Positions 6,410 through 15,244 are shown, counted from the stretch's first letter. The stretch: DNA of 31,808 bases from an uncultured Roseburia sp. (GCA_900753715.1 CAAEAE010000039.1:1-31808); one strand, 5' to 3'. Notes: generated by a model not told the origin, from the sequence alone. Made by a program: numbers and translations.

Positions 6410-8689
6410 TTATTGTGCCGCCATGGCGCTCGGTGTAACACCAAATTTCTTTTTGAAGGCACGGCGGAAGGAAGTTGGGTTATTGTAGCCCACTTCAAAG
6501 GAAACCTCGGTCAGATTGGAGTTCCCTTCCTTGATAAGGCGTGCTGCCTCATTTAAACGAAGGTCTTCAAGGTAAACCGAAAAATTAATATTCATATTTT
6601 CTTTGAACATATGTGAAAAATAGCTTTCTGATATTCCAAATTCATCCGAGAGCTTATTCAGACACAGGGAAGGATCTTTGTAATTAGCACGGATATAGGC
6701 AACGATATCTTCAATCAGCGTATTTTTCTCCTGCTTCGGATGGAACAGCGTGCAGAGCTTTAATGCGGTATCGTAGCAGGAACGGAAACTTAAGTTTTCG
6801 TTTGCCAGCAGCTCGTCAATCTCATGCAGAGAATCTTCCTGCTCAGCAGTTGGCGAGGTAATGGAGAAGCGTGCTTTTAACAACGTGTTGCGGATGTCTG
6901 AAAGCAGGAACCGTAAAAGCTGAATTGGAAGGGAACGCTGCTCGATATTTTCCTGGTGAATCAGTCCAAATAATTCAATGACAGAAGAAGTACTTCCGGT
7001 GGTAATCGCCTGAATCATACGGGAAGAAAATTCTGCCGGATAGTAATAGGCATGGGAATCTTTTTTGAGCATTTCATACGGTAAGAAGATATAGTTTTTG
7101 CTGGTGTAGCCGGAAGCATCCTTTGCCTGCTGGTAGGATTCCCAGATGTTGGAAAATGCACACGGAAGTCCGATTCCGGTAAAAAACCAGATGGAATATT
7201 CTTCTAACAGTCTGGTATGTACCTTTAAAACTTTTTCCTGGAGTGAAATCAGCATCTCATCACTGTCTCCTTCAAACGGGAACAAAAGAGCATAAGTTCG
7301 TTCCTTCGGAGAGAAGAGATAGAGCATATTATGGTAGGAAAAATATTCTGCAAGCGCATTGTGAACGAGGCTGTTGAGGTCTGAAGTGCTCATGGTGTTT
7401 TCAGTGGCACCGTCTGTCACAAAATCGCTCTCGTAGATAATTCCATAGAGAACATAGTAGGACAATTCCGGGTTCTCTAAGCGCAAAAAGGAACGGATAT
7501 AATCCAATTCGTCCTGTGTGGAAACGCTTTCATACATTAACTGCCGCAGATAAGTGTCATAAATAATCGGTTTTGTGGCATTGACGACTTCCTGGAGCTG
7601 GTTGCGGTCTGTAATGGTTTCCTGAAGTTCGGAATTTAAGGCAACGTATGGACGCATACTGTTTTTGACTAATAAAACCACGACAAACAGTCCGAGAATA
7701 ACGGCTGCGGCAAAAATCACGACAAACAGGCTCTCATAAGCGGAGACATACAGCGATGCAGGCTGTATCAGATAGTAGTGATAGCCGTTTGCCGCGGAGA
7801 TGCATCTGGTAATGTGCATGGACCTTCCGCCTAAAGAGAGGGCTGCGGTTTCGTTGTGGAAGACAAGTTCTGGCAGTTTGCCGGTAAGGGACGCATAAGC
7901 CGAATCCGAGAAAGCCGTGCGGTCGGAATCATTTTCCGTAAAATAAAATACCGGTGTATTGTTTTCATCGAGTGCTAAAAGACAGCCGCCGTCCTCTAAG
8001 GAAATACCGGAGAAAATATTGCGCAGCTTCTGGCTGCTGATTTGGAATCCGGCAGTTACCGGAATATTTTTGTAGGAGAGCGTGTTTAAGTTTACAAGAT
8101 ACAAATAGCTGTCTGTCACACCATCCGCGCTTTTTCCAGTGATAAAATGCATAGTCCCATTTCCATTGTCTGCATAAATGTAGTCTTTCCATGTTTCATA
8201 ATCCGGAATGCCGGAAGGATAGTTCCTTTCATAAAAAAGAGCATCGGATTTAAATGAATTTATTGAAGCCACATATTGTGTGTTTCGCAGATATATAAAA
8301 TAGGAAGTAACCGGAATGCCTGGATAGCTAACCAGAGAGGTCGACATCTCATTTTTCAGCCGGAAACCATTTAAGAAAAATTCATTCTGGTTCGTATCTT
8401 CTGCACGGGCAAGCGTTAAAAAGGTGCTTTCCTGCGTAAGCTGTCTGCAATAGGTTTCGATTGCCATGAAATCATTATCTAAGAGTGTGACAGCATTATT
8501 GAAGGAAGCGTGGTTCTGATACCAGAATTCTGCCTGTGAACTTTTCGATGCAGAAAGATGCAGATAGATGACAAGAAATAAAATGATACACAAAAAAAGG
8601 CTGTACAAGATGGTAAAACGCACTGATATTTTGGTATGTGAGTCCTGTGATGATACAATATTTGTCTGGTGTAAATGCTTTCTATTCAT
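6410..8689 (-). CDS. membrane-bound AraC-family regulator with extracellular sensor region
   Basis: The 759-residue protein has a short cytoplasmic N-terminus, a first membrane helix at about 25-45, an extracellular sensor of about 270 residues, and a second helix at about 320-342. A central cytoplasmic region follows, then two AraC helix-turn-helix units in the last 100 residues (LSDEFGISESYFSHMFKE and VGYNNPTSFRRAFKKKFG). This layout is common for one-component regulators of LplA/YtcQ-type sugar ABC systems in Firmicutes. It is divergent from such a system and upstream of the serine hydrolase gene. The inference is that it senses an external pectic sugar or its binding protein and activates the transport operon. 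A tandem 11-base direct repeat at 8854-8883 is a good operator candidate. Its own ribosome site (AAGGGA, about 13 bases away) is weak. Confidence 0.9.
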   Translation of the reverse strand: MNRKHLHQTNIVSSQDSHTKISVRFTILYSLFLCIILFLVIYLHLSASKSSQAEFWYQNHASFNNAVTLLDNDFMAIETYCRQLTQESTFLTLARAEDTNQNEFFLNGFRLKNEMSTSLVSYPGIPVTSYFIYLRNTQYVASINSFKSDALFYERNYPSGIPDYETWKDYIYADNGNGTMHFITGKSADGVTDSYLYLVNLNTLSYKNIPVTAGFQISSQKLRNIFSGISLEDGGCLLALDENNTPVFYFTENDSDRTAFSDSAYASLTGKLPELVFHNETAALSLGGRSMHITRCISAANGYHYYLIQPASLYVSAYESLFVVIFAAAVILGLFVVVLLVKNSMRPYVALNSELQETITDRNQLQEVVNATKPIIYDTYLRQLMYESVSTQDELDYIRSFLRLENPELSYYVLYGIIYESDFVTDGATENTMSTSDLNSLVHNALAEYFSYHNMLYLFSPKERTYALLFPFEGDSDEMLISLQEKVLKVHTRLLEEYSIWFFTGIGLPCAFSNIWESYQQAKDASGYTSKNYIFLPYEMLKKDSHAYYYPAEFSSRMIQAITTGSTSSVIELFGLIHQENIEQRSLPIQLLRFLLSDIRNTLLKARFSITSPTAEQEDSLHEIDELLANENLSFRSCYDTALKLCTLFHPKQEKNTLIEDIVAYIRANYKDPSLCLNKLSDEFGISESYFSHMFKENMNINFSVYLEDLRLNEAARLIKEGNSNLTEVSFEVGYNNPTSFRRAFKKKFGVTPSAMAAQ

Positions 8690-8776
8690 AAATGGTATAA
8701 TCCCTTTTCTAATCGGAAAGATTCAAAAATTGCATGGCAAAAGTGTCCTGTTCTGGACGGCTCCTGCAACTTCTTT

Positions 8777-8805
8777 ACTGTATCACAAAAATAAAAAAAA
8801 TACAA
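8777..8805 (-). promoter_or_regulatory. candidate promoter of the AraC regulator gene
   Basis: On the minus strand TTGTAT (8800-8805), 17 bases and TACAGT (8777-8782) form a moderate promoter with a T-rich spacer. It would give a leader of about 80 bases before the regulator gene. Confidence 0.35.
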
Positions 8806-8853
8806 CAGAAGATGATGAAAAGCCCGAAAATCAAGGGCGTACGGGGGCGAAAA

Positions 8854-8883
8854 CAAAATTTGTTCCCCACCTCAAAATTTGTT
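8854..8883 (+). repeat. tandem 11-bp direct repeat, candidate AraC-type operator
   Basis: CAAAATTTGTT occurs exactly at 8854-8864 and again at 8873-8883, a 19-base period, about two helical turns. AraC-family proteins commonly bind two direct repeats placed on one face of the DNA next to the -35 region. The repeat lies just upstream of the candidate promoter of the solute-binding protein gene and within the region divergent from the AraC regulator gene. Confidence 0.6.
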
Positions 8884-8885
8884 TC

Positions 8886-8912
8886 TTGCAGAAAAAGGCA
8901 AAAGATGATAAT
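8886..8912 (+). promoter_or_regulatory. candidate activator-dependent promoter of the ABC/pectin operon
   Basis: GATAAT at 8907-8912 is a good -10 box. The best -35 is TTGCAG at 8886-8891, with only 15 bases between, a poor arrangement that fits dependence on an activator. The second copy of the direct repeat ends 2 bases before this -35. Transcription would start near 8919, leaving a leader of about 60 bases to the start codon at 8980. Confidence 0.45.
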
Positions 8913-8979
8913 GTGAATGCAGGACATGAAAGAGCTTACATTTCGTGTCACACAAATCAATTTTTTATAGGAGGTTCTT

Positions 8980-10581
8980 ATGAAAAAGAAAGTAGTTTCA
9001 TTGCTCATGGTTGCTGCTATGGTAGCAAGTATGGCAGGATGTGGTTCCAATGGAAGCACAAATTCTAACTCCAATGCAAACGCAGGTTCTGATTCCAATG
9101 CTTCCAGCAATGCTGGGGGAGCAGCTGCTGGTACAGAAGCAACTGGAGCAGAAGACAATGGTGCGGCTGACACAGCAAGTGATGTTGAGAAACCGGAAGA
9201 AATCACCATGATGGTTGACGCTACCGTATTCACAGAGGAAAACGGTCAGGCAGAGTTCATCGCAAAATTGGAAGAGCTCACCGGAATCAAAATCAATGTC
9301 ATCCAGCCAGACCATGACGCATACTACGATGTAGTAGGTCAGACAATCGCAAGCGGCGAATGGCCAGACGTTATCATTCTTGGTTCTACCTATTATGCAG
9401 GTTATGCTGCAGAGGGCGTTCTCTGGGATATGTCTGAAGCGTATGAGAACTCTGAATTAAAGCAGAGACAGGATGCATACGGCAGCACAGGTGTTGTCGA
9501 TGGTGTTAAGATTGACGGCAAGTTATATGGTATGCCGGCAGCACGTGGTAACGGATGTGTTACATATGTAAAGCAGTCCTGGTTAGATGAGGCTGGCTTA
9601 GAGGCTCCGACAAACTATGAAGAGTACATCAATATGCTGACTGCATTCTCCCAGAATGGTCATTATGGCGTATCTGCAGCAGGTTTCATCGGAACAGAGG
9701 CTCCATACACCAACTATCTGCCAGAGTTCTATCAGGATGCACATCCAAGTTTCTACAAAGCAGAAGATGGTACATGGAAAGACGGATTTACCGAGGATTC
9801 CATGAAAGAAGCACTCCAGAGAATGGCAGATGCTTATGCAGCAGGTTTAATTGATCCGACTACATTAACAAATGGTACTTCTGACTGCCGTAACAAGTTC
9901 TACAGCGATGAGTTCGGTGTATTTACTTACTGGGCAGGAACCTGGGCAACCAACTTAAAGACCAACCTGGAGGCAAACAAACTTGATGGTGATTTAGTTG
10001 CTCTTCCTCCAATCGCTGAGGTAGGACAGTACCTTGACCGTGTTCCTCCGGTATGGTGCATCACCTCTACCTGTGAGAATCCGGAAGGCGTATTCAAATA
10101 TTTCATCGAAGCTATGCAGGATGGCGGAGACACCCAGTTCTTATGGACATACGGTGTTGAAGGTATTCACTGGTCAACAGCAGCAGAGACCTTATTCGCT
10201 GGTACTGAGAACGAGAAGACTTATGCAGAAGGCGAGTTCCATATGCTTGAGAACCGTGAGAAAGAGGGAACTCAGTATACAAAAGCTCACATTGATCCGA
10301 TGCTTGCTTTAGTAGAACTTGCAAATGACCCGAAGGAAACAACTGTTGCAGACGAAGCTAAGAATTCTTCACAGATCTTCAATGATAACTGTGTAACAGC
10401 AGACCTGATTCCTTCTAGTGATGCAATGAGCCAGTACAACGGTGACCTTACAACCTTAAAGAATACATTAATCGCTAAGGTTGTAATGGGCGAGATGACA
10501 ATCGACGAGGCATATGCTCAGTTTGAATCTGAACATGGTGCTGAGTGGTCACAGGCTATCGTAGATTCTTTGAATCAGTAA
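8980..10581 (+). CDS. extracellular solute-binding lipoprotein (LplA/YtcQ-type sugar ABC transporter)
   Basis: This 533-residue protein starts with a lipoprotein signal peptide: KKK, a hydrophobic stretch, and MAGC with Cys21 as the lipidated residue. Residues 22-70 are a linker made mostly of Ser, Asn, Gly, Ala and acidic residues. The rest is a large family-1 type binding fold of the YtcQ/LplA group, which binds oligosaccharides. Start ATG is preceded by AGGAGG at 6 bases. It is the first gene of an operon with two LplB/YtcP-like permeases and cytosolic pectin enzymes, so the ligand is probably an oligogalacturonide or rhamnogalacturonan fragment. Related systems flank yteR in Bacillus subtilis. 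A strong hairpin follows the stop codon and could keep this message more abundant than the permease part. The ligand is inferred. Confidence 0.9.
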   Translation: MKKKVVSLLMVAAMVASMAGCGSNGSTNSNSNANAGSDSNASSNAGGAAAGTEATGAEDNGAADTASDVEKPEEITMMVDATVFTEENGQAEFIAKLEELTGIKINVIQPDHDAYYDVVGQTIASGEWPDVIILGSTYYAGYAAEGVLWDMSEAYENSELKQRQDAYGSTGVVDGVKIDGKLYGMPAARGNGCVTYVKQSWLDEAGLEAPTNYEEYINMLTAFSQNGHYGVSAAGFIGTEAPYTNYLPEFYQDAHPSFYKAEDGTWKDGFTEDSMKEALQRMADAYAAGLIDPTTLTNGTSDCRNKFYSDEFGVFTYWAGTWATNLKTNLEANKLDGDLVALPPIAEVGQYLDRVPPVWCITSTCENPEGVFKYFIEAMQDGGDTQFLWTYGVEGIHWSTAAETLFAGTENEKTYAEGEFHMLENREKEGTQYTKAHIDPMLALVELANDPKETTVADEAKNSSQIFNDNCVTADLIPSSDAMSQYNGDLTTLKNTLIAKVVMGEMTIDEAYAQFESEHGAEWSQAIVDSLNQ

Positions 10582-10615
10582 AAACTTTCCTGTAATGGGA
10601 AAACAATAAAAGAAC

Positions 10616-10651
10616 GGAATGTGGGGTTGTGCTTCCATAGCTCCACATTCC
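10616..10651 (+). promoter_or_regulatory. hairpin between binding-protein and permease genes
   Basis: GGAATGTGG (10616-10624) pairs exactly with CCACATTCC (10643-10651), and further weak pairs extend inward. No U-run follows. Such hairpins behind binding-protein genes often stabilise the upstream message or attenuate the permeases, which are needed in lower amounts. The rest of the 153-base gap is A/T-rich and ends with GAGGAAG in front of the permease start. Confidence 0.6.
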
Positions 10652-10734
10652 TTCATGAAAGAGAAGACTTAATTTGTAAGATAAAACTTAGTTTCTCATG
10701 GGTATCCTAATTTTATTGAAGAGGAAGAACAGAT

Positions 10735-11697
10735 ATGAAAAATAAGAAAAATCAAGCTGCCGCACCAAAGGCATCAAAGAAAAATTTGGGAGCAAAAATG
10801 TATAAATACAGAGGATTCTATCTGATGTTTCTTCCTGTATTCATTTTTGCAGTTATTTTCTTCTATCTGCCAATGCTTGGCGTAAGATATGCATTTACCA
10901 GTTATAACGGTATTAAGGATGCAACCTTTATTGGACTTCAGAACTTCCAGAAGATGTTCAGTATGCCAAACTTCTGGTCTGCATTTATTAATACCTTAGA
11001 GATTAGTATTATCAAACTTGTACTGACAACGGTTGTTGCAGTCGTAGTATCCATTTTCTTAAATGAGATTATCAATATTCACTTTAAAAAGATTGTACAG
11101 ACCATTATTTATCTGCCACACTTTATGTCATGGGTAGTTACAGCATCTGTATTCTCCCTGATTTTGGCGCCGACCAGCCAGGGTCTTGTAAACACCTTCC
11201 TGGTAAATATCGGTGTACTTGATTCAAGCAGTATGATTTACTTCCTTGGCAATTCCAAGTGGTGGAGATTTTCATACTATATCATTAATATTTGGAAAGA
11301 AACCGGTTGGCAGACCGTTATCTTCATGGCGACGCTTGCCGGAATAAATACAGAGCTTTACGAGGCAGCATCTATCGATGGTGCCGGACGCTGGGGCAAA
11401 ATGCGTTATATTACATACCCGGCATTACGTAACACAATTCTTACCGTATTAATCTTAAACCTTGCAAAAGTTATGAACCTGTTCGAGTCTGCATTCGTAT
11501 TACAGAACGATGCGGTTCTGGATACTGCAAACGTTTTGGAAACCTACATTTACTATCAGACCTTTAACAGTGGAGCAATTCCAAACTATGGATATACAAC
11601 TGCAATTGGTTTGTTTAAATCCTTGGTAGGCTGTATCCTTGTTCTTGCCTGCAACCATTTAAGCAAGAAGATTCGTGACGGCCGGGGCATTGTATAG
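10735..11697 (+). CDS. ABC sugar transporter permease 1 (LplB/YteP-like)
   Basis: This 320-residue integral membrane protein has about six hydrophobic helices, beginning with the segment around FYLMFLPVFIFAVIFF near residue 30. The cytoplasmic EAA loop that contacts the ATPase is YEAASIDGAGRWGKMRYITYP in the C-terminal half. The first 20 residues are rich in Lys and Ala and precede the first helix, typical of this LplB branch. AAGAGGAAG supports the start. With the second permease it forms the transmembrane channel for the substrate captured by the upstream lipoprotein. No ATPase gene is linked, as is usual where an MsmX/MsmK-type ATPase is shared. Confidence 0.92.
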   Translation: MKNKKNQAAAPKASKKNLGAKMYKYRGFYLMFLPVFIFAVIFFYLPMLGVRYAFTSYNGIKDATFIGLQNFQKMFSMPNFWSAFINTLEISIIKLVLTTVVAVVVSIFLNEIINIHFKKIVQTIIYLPHFMSWVVTASVFSLILAPTSQGLVNTFLVNIGVLDSSSMIYFLGNSKWWRFSYYIINIWKETGWQTVIFMATLAGINTELYEAASIDGAGRWGKMRYITYPALRNTILTVLILNLAKVMNLFESAFVLQNDAVLDTANVLETYIYYQTFNSGAIPNYGYTTAIGLFKSLVGCILVLACNHLSKKIRDGRGIV

Positions 11698-11716
11698 GAA
11701 GGAGCGGCAGAGAATT

Positions 11717-12559
11717 ATGAAAAGCAGAAAAAAACTTCATGTATTTCCGGTTGTAAACGGAATTATATTTATCATTATAAGTTTGATTATTATCGTCCCG
11801 ATGTGGAAGGTATTAGTAGACTCCTTAGATTTAAGAACCGCATATGGTATGAAATTATGGCCGGAGCAGTTCGGATGGGATGGATACATTTCCGTATTCA
11901 AAAACCCGACTTTGTTCCATCCGTTAGTGGTTTCCGTTATCACAACAATTGCAGGAACTGCAATCGCATTGACACTGTCAACACTCGGTGCTTATGTACT
12001 GATTCAGTGGGATATGCCGGGACGTAACTTCTTCGCAAATATGTTATTATTCACCATGATTTTCAATGGTGGTATGATTCCTACCTATCTGGTATTGAAA
12101 TCATTGCATTTGACGAACACCATCTGGGTTGTAATTTTATTCCCGGCACTTAACGTATACAATCTGGTATTGATGCGTAACTTCTTTGAAGGCATTCCAA
12201 CCAGTTTGTTTGAATCTGCAACACTTGACGGATGTTCTCCGATGCAGACTTTCGTCCGTATCGTACTTCCGATGTCAAAAGCAGCATTAGCATCTATCGG
12301 TTTAATGTTTGCCGTTACTTACTGGAACGATTATACGCATTACAAACTTTACATTACCGATTCCAGCTTATACAACTTCCAGATGAAGTTAAGAAGCGTT
12401 ATCATGGGTAGTGATTTGCCGCAGGCCAATGGTTCTGCAACTGAGAATACGGTTAAGAACGCAGCCATTATCGTTGCAATCATTCCATTTATGATTCTGT
12501 ATCCTTTCTTACAGAAATACTTTGTAAAGGGTGTTAATATTGGAGCAGTAAAAGAGTAA
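11717..12559 (+). CDS. ABC sugar transporter permease 2 (LplC/YtcP-like)
   Basis: This is the partner permease, 280 residues from the ATG at 11717. An in-frame GTG at 11675 would overlap the preceding gene and lacks a ribosome site, whereas GAAGGAGCGG lies about 12 bases before the ATG. Several membrane helices are clear, the first at about residues 12-33. The EAA loop is FESATLDGCSPMQTFVRIVLP. The C-terminal motif (FVKGVNIGAVKE) is usual for the YtcP branch. It sits 19 bases behind permease 1 and 16 bases before the acetylesterase gene, a tight operon. The residues give no substrate information. Confidence 0.92.
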   Translation: MKSRKKLHVFPVVNGIIFIIISLIIIVPMWKVLVDSLDLRTAYGMKLWPEQFGWDGYISVFKNPTLFHPLVVSVITTIAGTAIALTLSTLGAYVLIQWDMPGRNFFANMLLFTMIFNGGMIPTYLVLKSLHLTNTIWVVILFPALNVYNLVLMRNFFEGIPTSLFESATLDGCSPMQTFVRIVLPMSKAALASIGLMFAVTYWNDYTHYKLYITDSSLYNFQMKLRSVIMGSDLPQANGSATENTVKNAAIIVAIIPFMILYPFLQKYFVKGVNIGAVKE

Positions 12560-12575
12560 GCAAGAGGACGAAATT

Positions 12576-13259
12576 ATGGCGACAATCTATTGGGCAGGTG
12601 ATTCCACCGTTCAGTACAATGATATCACAACATATCCTCAGACAGGCATAGGGCAGGTGTTTCACCTGTTCCTAAAGCCGGAGGTAAAGGTTTTGAACTT
12701 TGCAAAGAACGGTAGAAGCACAAAGAGCTTTATTGATGAAGGAAGATTAGCTGCCATTGAGGAGCAGATCACGGAAGGTGACTTCCTTTTCATTCAGTTT
12801 GGACATAACGATGAAAAGAAGGCAGACCCGGCCAGATACACAGATCCGTTTGGACAGTATATGGTGAATCTGGAGCGGTTTGTCAATGCAGCACGCGGGA
12901 AAAAGGCTTACCCGGTACTGATTACTCCTTTAGAGCGCAGATGTTTTGCAGAAGGAAATCAGCTTGGCGTAGGGGAACATTCGGATTATGTGGCTGCCAT
13001 GAAGCAGGCTGCAGAAAATTTAGATGTTCCATTGATTGATTTATACAGCATGAGCCGCGAAAAATTGCGCAAGGCGGGTGCTGAAAAAACAAAAGACTGG
13101 TATATGCATCTGCCAAAAGATGTTTATCCATCCCATCCGGAAGGACTGACGGATAATACGCATCTGAAGTATGAGGGTGCAGTCGTATATGGTGGATGTA
13201 TTGCAGCAGGCCTGAAAAAATTGGGCGGTAGATACAGCAAATTATTATTAGAGGCTTAA
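12576..13259 (+). CDS. SGNH hydrolase, rhamnogalacturonan acetylesterase-like (CE12), cytosolic
   Basis: This 227-residue GDSL/SGNH esterase carries all the expected blocks: GDST with Ser10 as nucleophile, Gly46 in KNGRS, Asn78 in GHND, and the catalytic Asp193/His196 in DNTHLKYEGA. The overall pattern matches YesT/RhgT-type CE12 enzymes that remove acetyl groups from rhamnogalacturonan. It has no signal peptide, so it would deacetylate oligosaccharides after import. GAGGA lies 7-8 bases before the start. It is directly behind the permease genes and in front of two glycosidases, consistent with deacetylation preceding trimming. The stop codon overlaps a hairpin at 13252-13278. The exact substrate is inferred from family and context. 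Confidence 0.88.
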   Translation: MATIYWAGDSTVQYNDITTYPQTGIGQVFHLFLKPEVKVLNFAKNGRSTKSFIDEGRLAAIEEQITEGDFLFIQFGHNDEKKADPARYTDPFGQYMVNLERFVNAARGKKAYPVLITPLERRCFAEGNQLGVGEHSDYVAAMKQAAENLDVPLIDLYSMSREKLRKAGAEKTKDWYMHLPKDVYPSHPEGLTDNTHLKYEGAVVYGGCIAAGLKKLGGRYSKLLLEA

Positions 13260-13278
13260 GAGAAATCTTAAGCCTTTT
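13252..13278 (+). terminator. weak terminator/attenuator hairpin overlapping the acetylesterase stop codon
   Basis: AGGCTTAAG (13252-13260) pairs exactly with CTTAAGCCT (13267-13275) around a 6-base loop, followed by TTTTG. Stem stability is modest and the T-run short, so partial termination inside the operon is more likely than full termination. The ribosome site of the next gene lies just downstream. Confidence 0.5.
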
Positions 13279-13300
13279 GTAGATAATAGCGGAGGTTTCG

Positions 13301-15205
13301 ATGACAGACAAGGAAAGATGCTTACAGGAAGCATTTGAACAAAGGTCACTTGCAGATGTAACAGCAATTTTGACGGAAGAACCATCCTGCATTGATGGAA
13401 AAACCACGGATGGAATCCCATTTGCCCTCTATGCGGCGAAGCAGGGGGATTTTGCGATTGTAAAATATCTGGTCGAGTATTCAAGGGCGAGTATGAACCT
13501 CGTGGACGACAAAAATCGTAACATTCTTCATTATGCGGCAATGTCCGGCAATCTGGAAATGAACCGCTATCTGGTTGAAAAAGTAGGGATGTCGATTGCA
13601 GCCGGGGATGCGGAATGTATCACACCGTATCAGATTGCATGGGAGAGGGATGATAAAGAACTGCTTTCCTATTATGAAGAGAGAACCGGTGCCGCTTACG
13701 AGGCAATGTATCATAATCCCATCCGTACCGGAATGTTTCCGGACCCTTCGATTGTGCGGGTAGGGGAAGACTATTATATGGTAAATTCTTCGTTTATCTT
13801 TTTCCCGAGTATTCCGATTTCCCATTCAAGAGATTTAATTCACTGGGAAATCATCGGCTATGCCGTGACAGAACCGGAGTGGGCGGCGCTAGAAGAGTTA
13901 GAAGGCGGCAGAGGATATTGGGCGCCGGATATTTCCTATGATGGCGGCAGATTTTATATCACTGCAACATATCGGTTAAACGACACCGGGACCGTCTACC
14001 GCAAACAGATTGTGGTATCTTCGGACAAACCGGAAGGACCTTACAGCAAGCCTGCCATCATAGACGAGGACGGAATCGACCCGTCTATTTTCCATGAGGA
14101 TGGAAAACACTATATGCTCTTAAACCGTGGTGCGCGGATTCTTGAGTTAAATGAAGATTGTACGAAACAGATTTCAGAGGCAAAGCTTTTATACTACGGT
14201 GACCAGAAGCGTGCGCCGGAGGGACCGCACCTCTTAAAGAAGGACGGATATTATTACCTGTTTCTTGCCGAAGGAGGAACCGGCATGGGACACCGCATCA
14301 GCGTGGCGAGAAGCCGGGAGCTGATGGGAGATTATGAGCCTTGTCCGTACAATCCGGTTATGCGCCAGAAAGATGAAAAAGCGGCAATTCAGCGCTGCGG
14401 ACATGGAAAACCGGTCTGCACGCAAAACGGGGAATGGTACATGGTTTACCTTTGCGGCAGGATGATAGGCGATGGCTACAGTATCTTAGGACGTGAGACG
14501 GCATTAGACCCGGTTACCTGGACGGCAGACGGCTGGCCGATTGTAAATGGCTTAAAGGGACCAAGCGTATTGCAGAAAAAGCCCCTGCTGCCGGAGTGGA
14601 AGCCGACGGAAATCGATTTTAAGAAGCAGTGGGTGACACCGCGTGCGCCGGAGACGGATGGAGTCTTATGGGAGGACAATGCCGTGGTGTTAAAGGGCAG
14701 CCGTTATCCGTTATCACGGGTGGAGGCACGAAATATTCTATTGCGCCGCCAGACGGATTTTTCCTTTTCGGCAGGTGTAACCTGCATTGTGCCGGAACTT
14801 TCAGAGGGACAGGAGGCAGGCATCACCTGTTACTATGATGAAAATACCTGGATAAATTGTTTCCTTGGATATAAAAATGGCTTGTTTGTGCAGGTAAAAG
14901 AACATATCGGCACAAAGGATATCTGCCATGAACCGATGGCGGTAACGGAACTTTCTGCCGGAGACGAATTTTATTTTTGCGTGGAAACGGAATATTTAAA
15001 ACGCAGTTTTTCTGCGGGAAAGACGGCAGGCAAAAAGAAGCTTGTAACTAGTGTCCCGAATGTCTATTATCTCTGTGATGAGGGAATTTCGATGGGCAAA
15101 CGGTTTACCGGAGCGATGCTTGGAATGTATGCGTATGCAGGGGAAACGCCGCTTTTTGTGCGTTTTATGGATTTCTCTTACGAGGGAAAGGACAAAAACA
15201 GATAA
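13301..15205 (+). CDS. ankyrin-repeat/GH43 fusion glycoside hydrolase, cytosolic
   Basis: In this 634-residue protein, residues 1-128 are about three ankyrin repeats (AAKQGDFAIVKYLVE; NRNILHYAAMSGNLEMNRYLVE). Residues 139-430 are a GH43 five-bladed propeller with candidate catalytic Asp148 (FPDPSIV), Asp260 (GIDPSIF) and Glu307 (APEGPH), plus the WAPDI motif at 207-211. After WVTPRAP, the C-terminal 170 residues are the concanavalin-like domain typical of beta-xylosidase/arabinofuranosidase GH43 enzymes. No signal peptide is present. GGAGGT supports the start. The activity is probably removal of arabinose or xylose side chains from imported pectic oligosaccharides. Ankyrin repeats normally mediate protein contacts and are not usual on GH43 enzymes. 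The reading frame is continuous, so this is a true fusion and not two genes. Confidence 0.88.
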   Translation: MTDKERCLQEAFEQRSLADVTAILTEEPSCIDGKTTDGIPFALYAAKQGDFAIVKYLVEYSRASMNLVDDKNRNILHYAAMSGNLEMNRYLVEKVGMSIAAGDAECITPYQIAWERDDKELLSYYEERTGAAYEAMYHNPIRTGMFPDPSIVRVGEDYYMVNSSFIFFPSIPISHSRDLIHWEIIGYAVTEPEWAALEELEGGRGYWAPDISYDGGRFYITATYRLNDTGTVYRKQIVVSSDKPEGPYSKPAIIDEDGIDPSIFHEDGKHYMLLNRGARILELNEDCTKQISEAKLLYYGDQKRAPEGPHLLKKDGYYYLFLAEGGTGMGHRISVARSRELMGDYEPCPYNPVMRQKDEKAAIQRCGHGKPVCTQNGEWYMVYLCGRMIGDGYSILGRETALDPVTWTADGWPIVNGLKGPSVLQKKPLLPEWKPTEIDFKKQWVTPRAPETDGVLWEDNAVVLKGSRYPLSRVEARNILLRRQTDFSFSAGVTCIVPELSEGQEAGITCYYDENTWINCFLGYKNGLFVQVKEHIGTKDICHEPMAVTELSAGDEFYFCVETEYLKRSFSAGKTAGKKKLVTSVPNVYYLCDEGISMGKRFTGAMLGMYAYAGETPLFVRFMDFSYEGKDKNR

Positions 15206-15244
15206 AACAAGAAGCTGTAAGAGACAGCGGAAAGTGAGAAGAAT

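Noticed and set aside
8568..9068. 166-codon plus-strand frame crossing the divergent promoter
   Set aside because: It overlaps the 5' ends of two strong genes and runs out of frame through the lipoprotein signal peptide; no recognisable domain.
8775..9233. 152-codon minus-strand frame rich in Ala, Ser, Pro
   Set aside because: It is the mirror of the low-complexity linker of the solute-binding protein and crosses the promoter region; no homology pattern or ribosome site.
11675..11716. GTG start for the second permease
   Set aside because: It overlaps the preceding gene, lacks a ribosome site and adds residues not typical of the family; ATG 11717 fits better.
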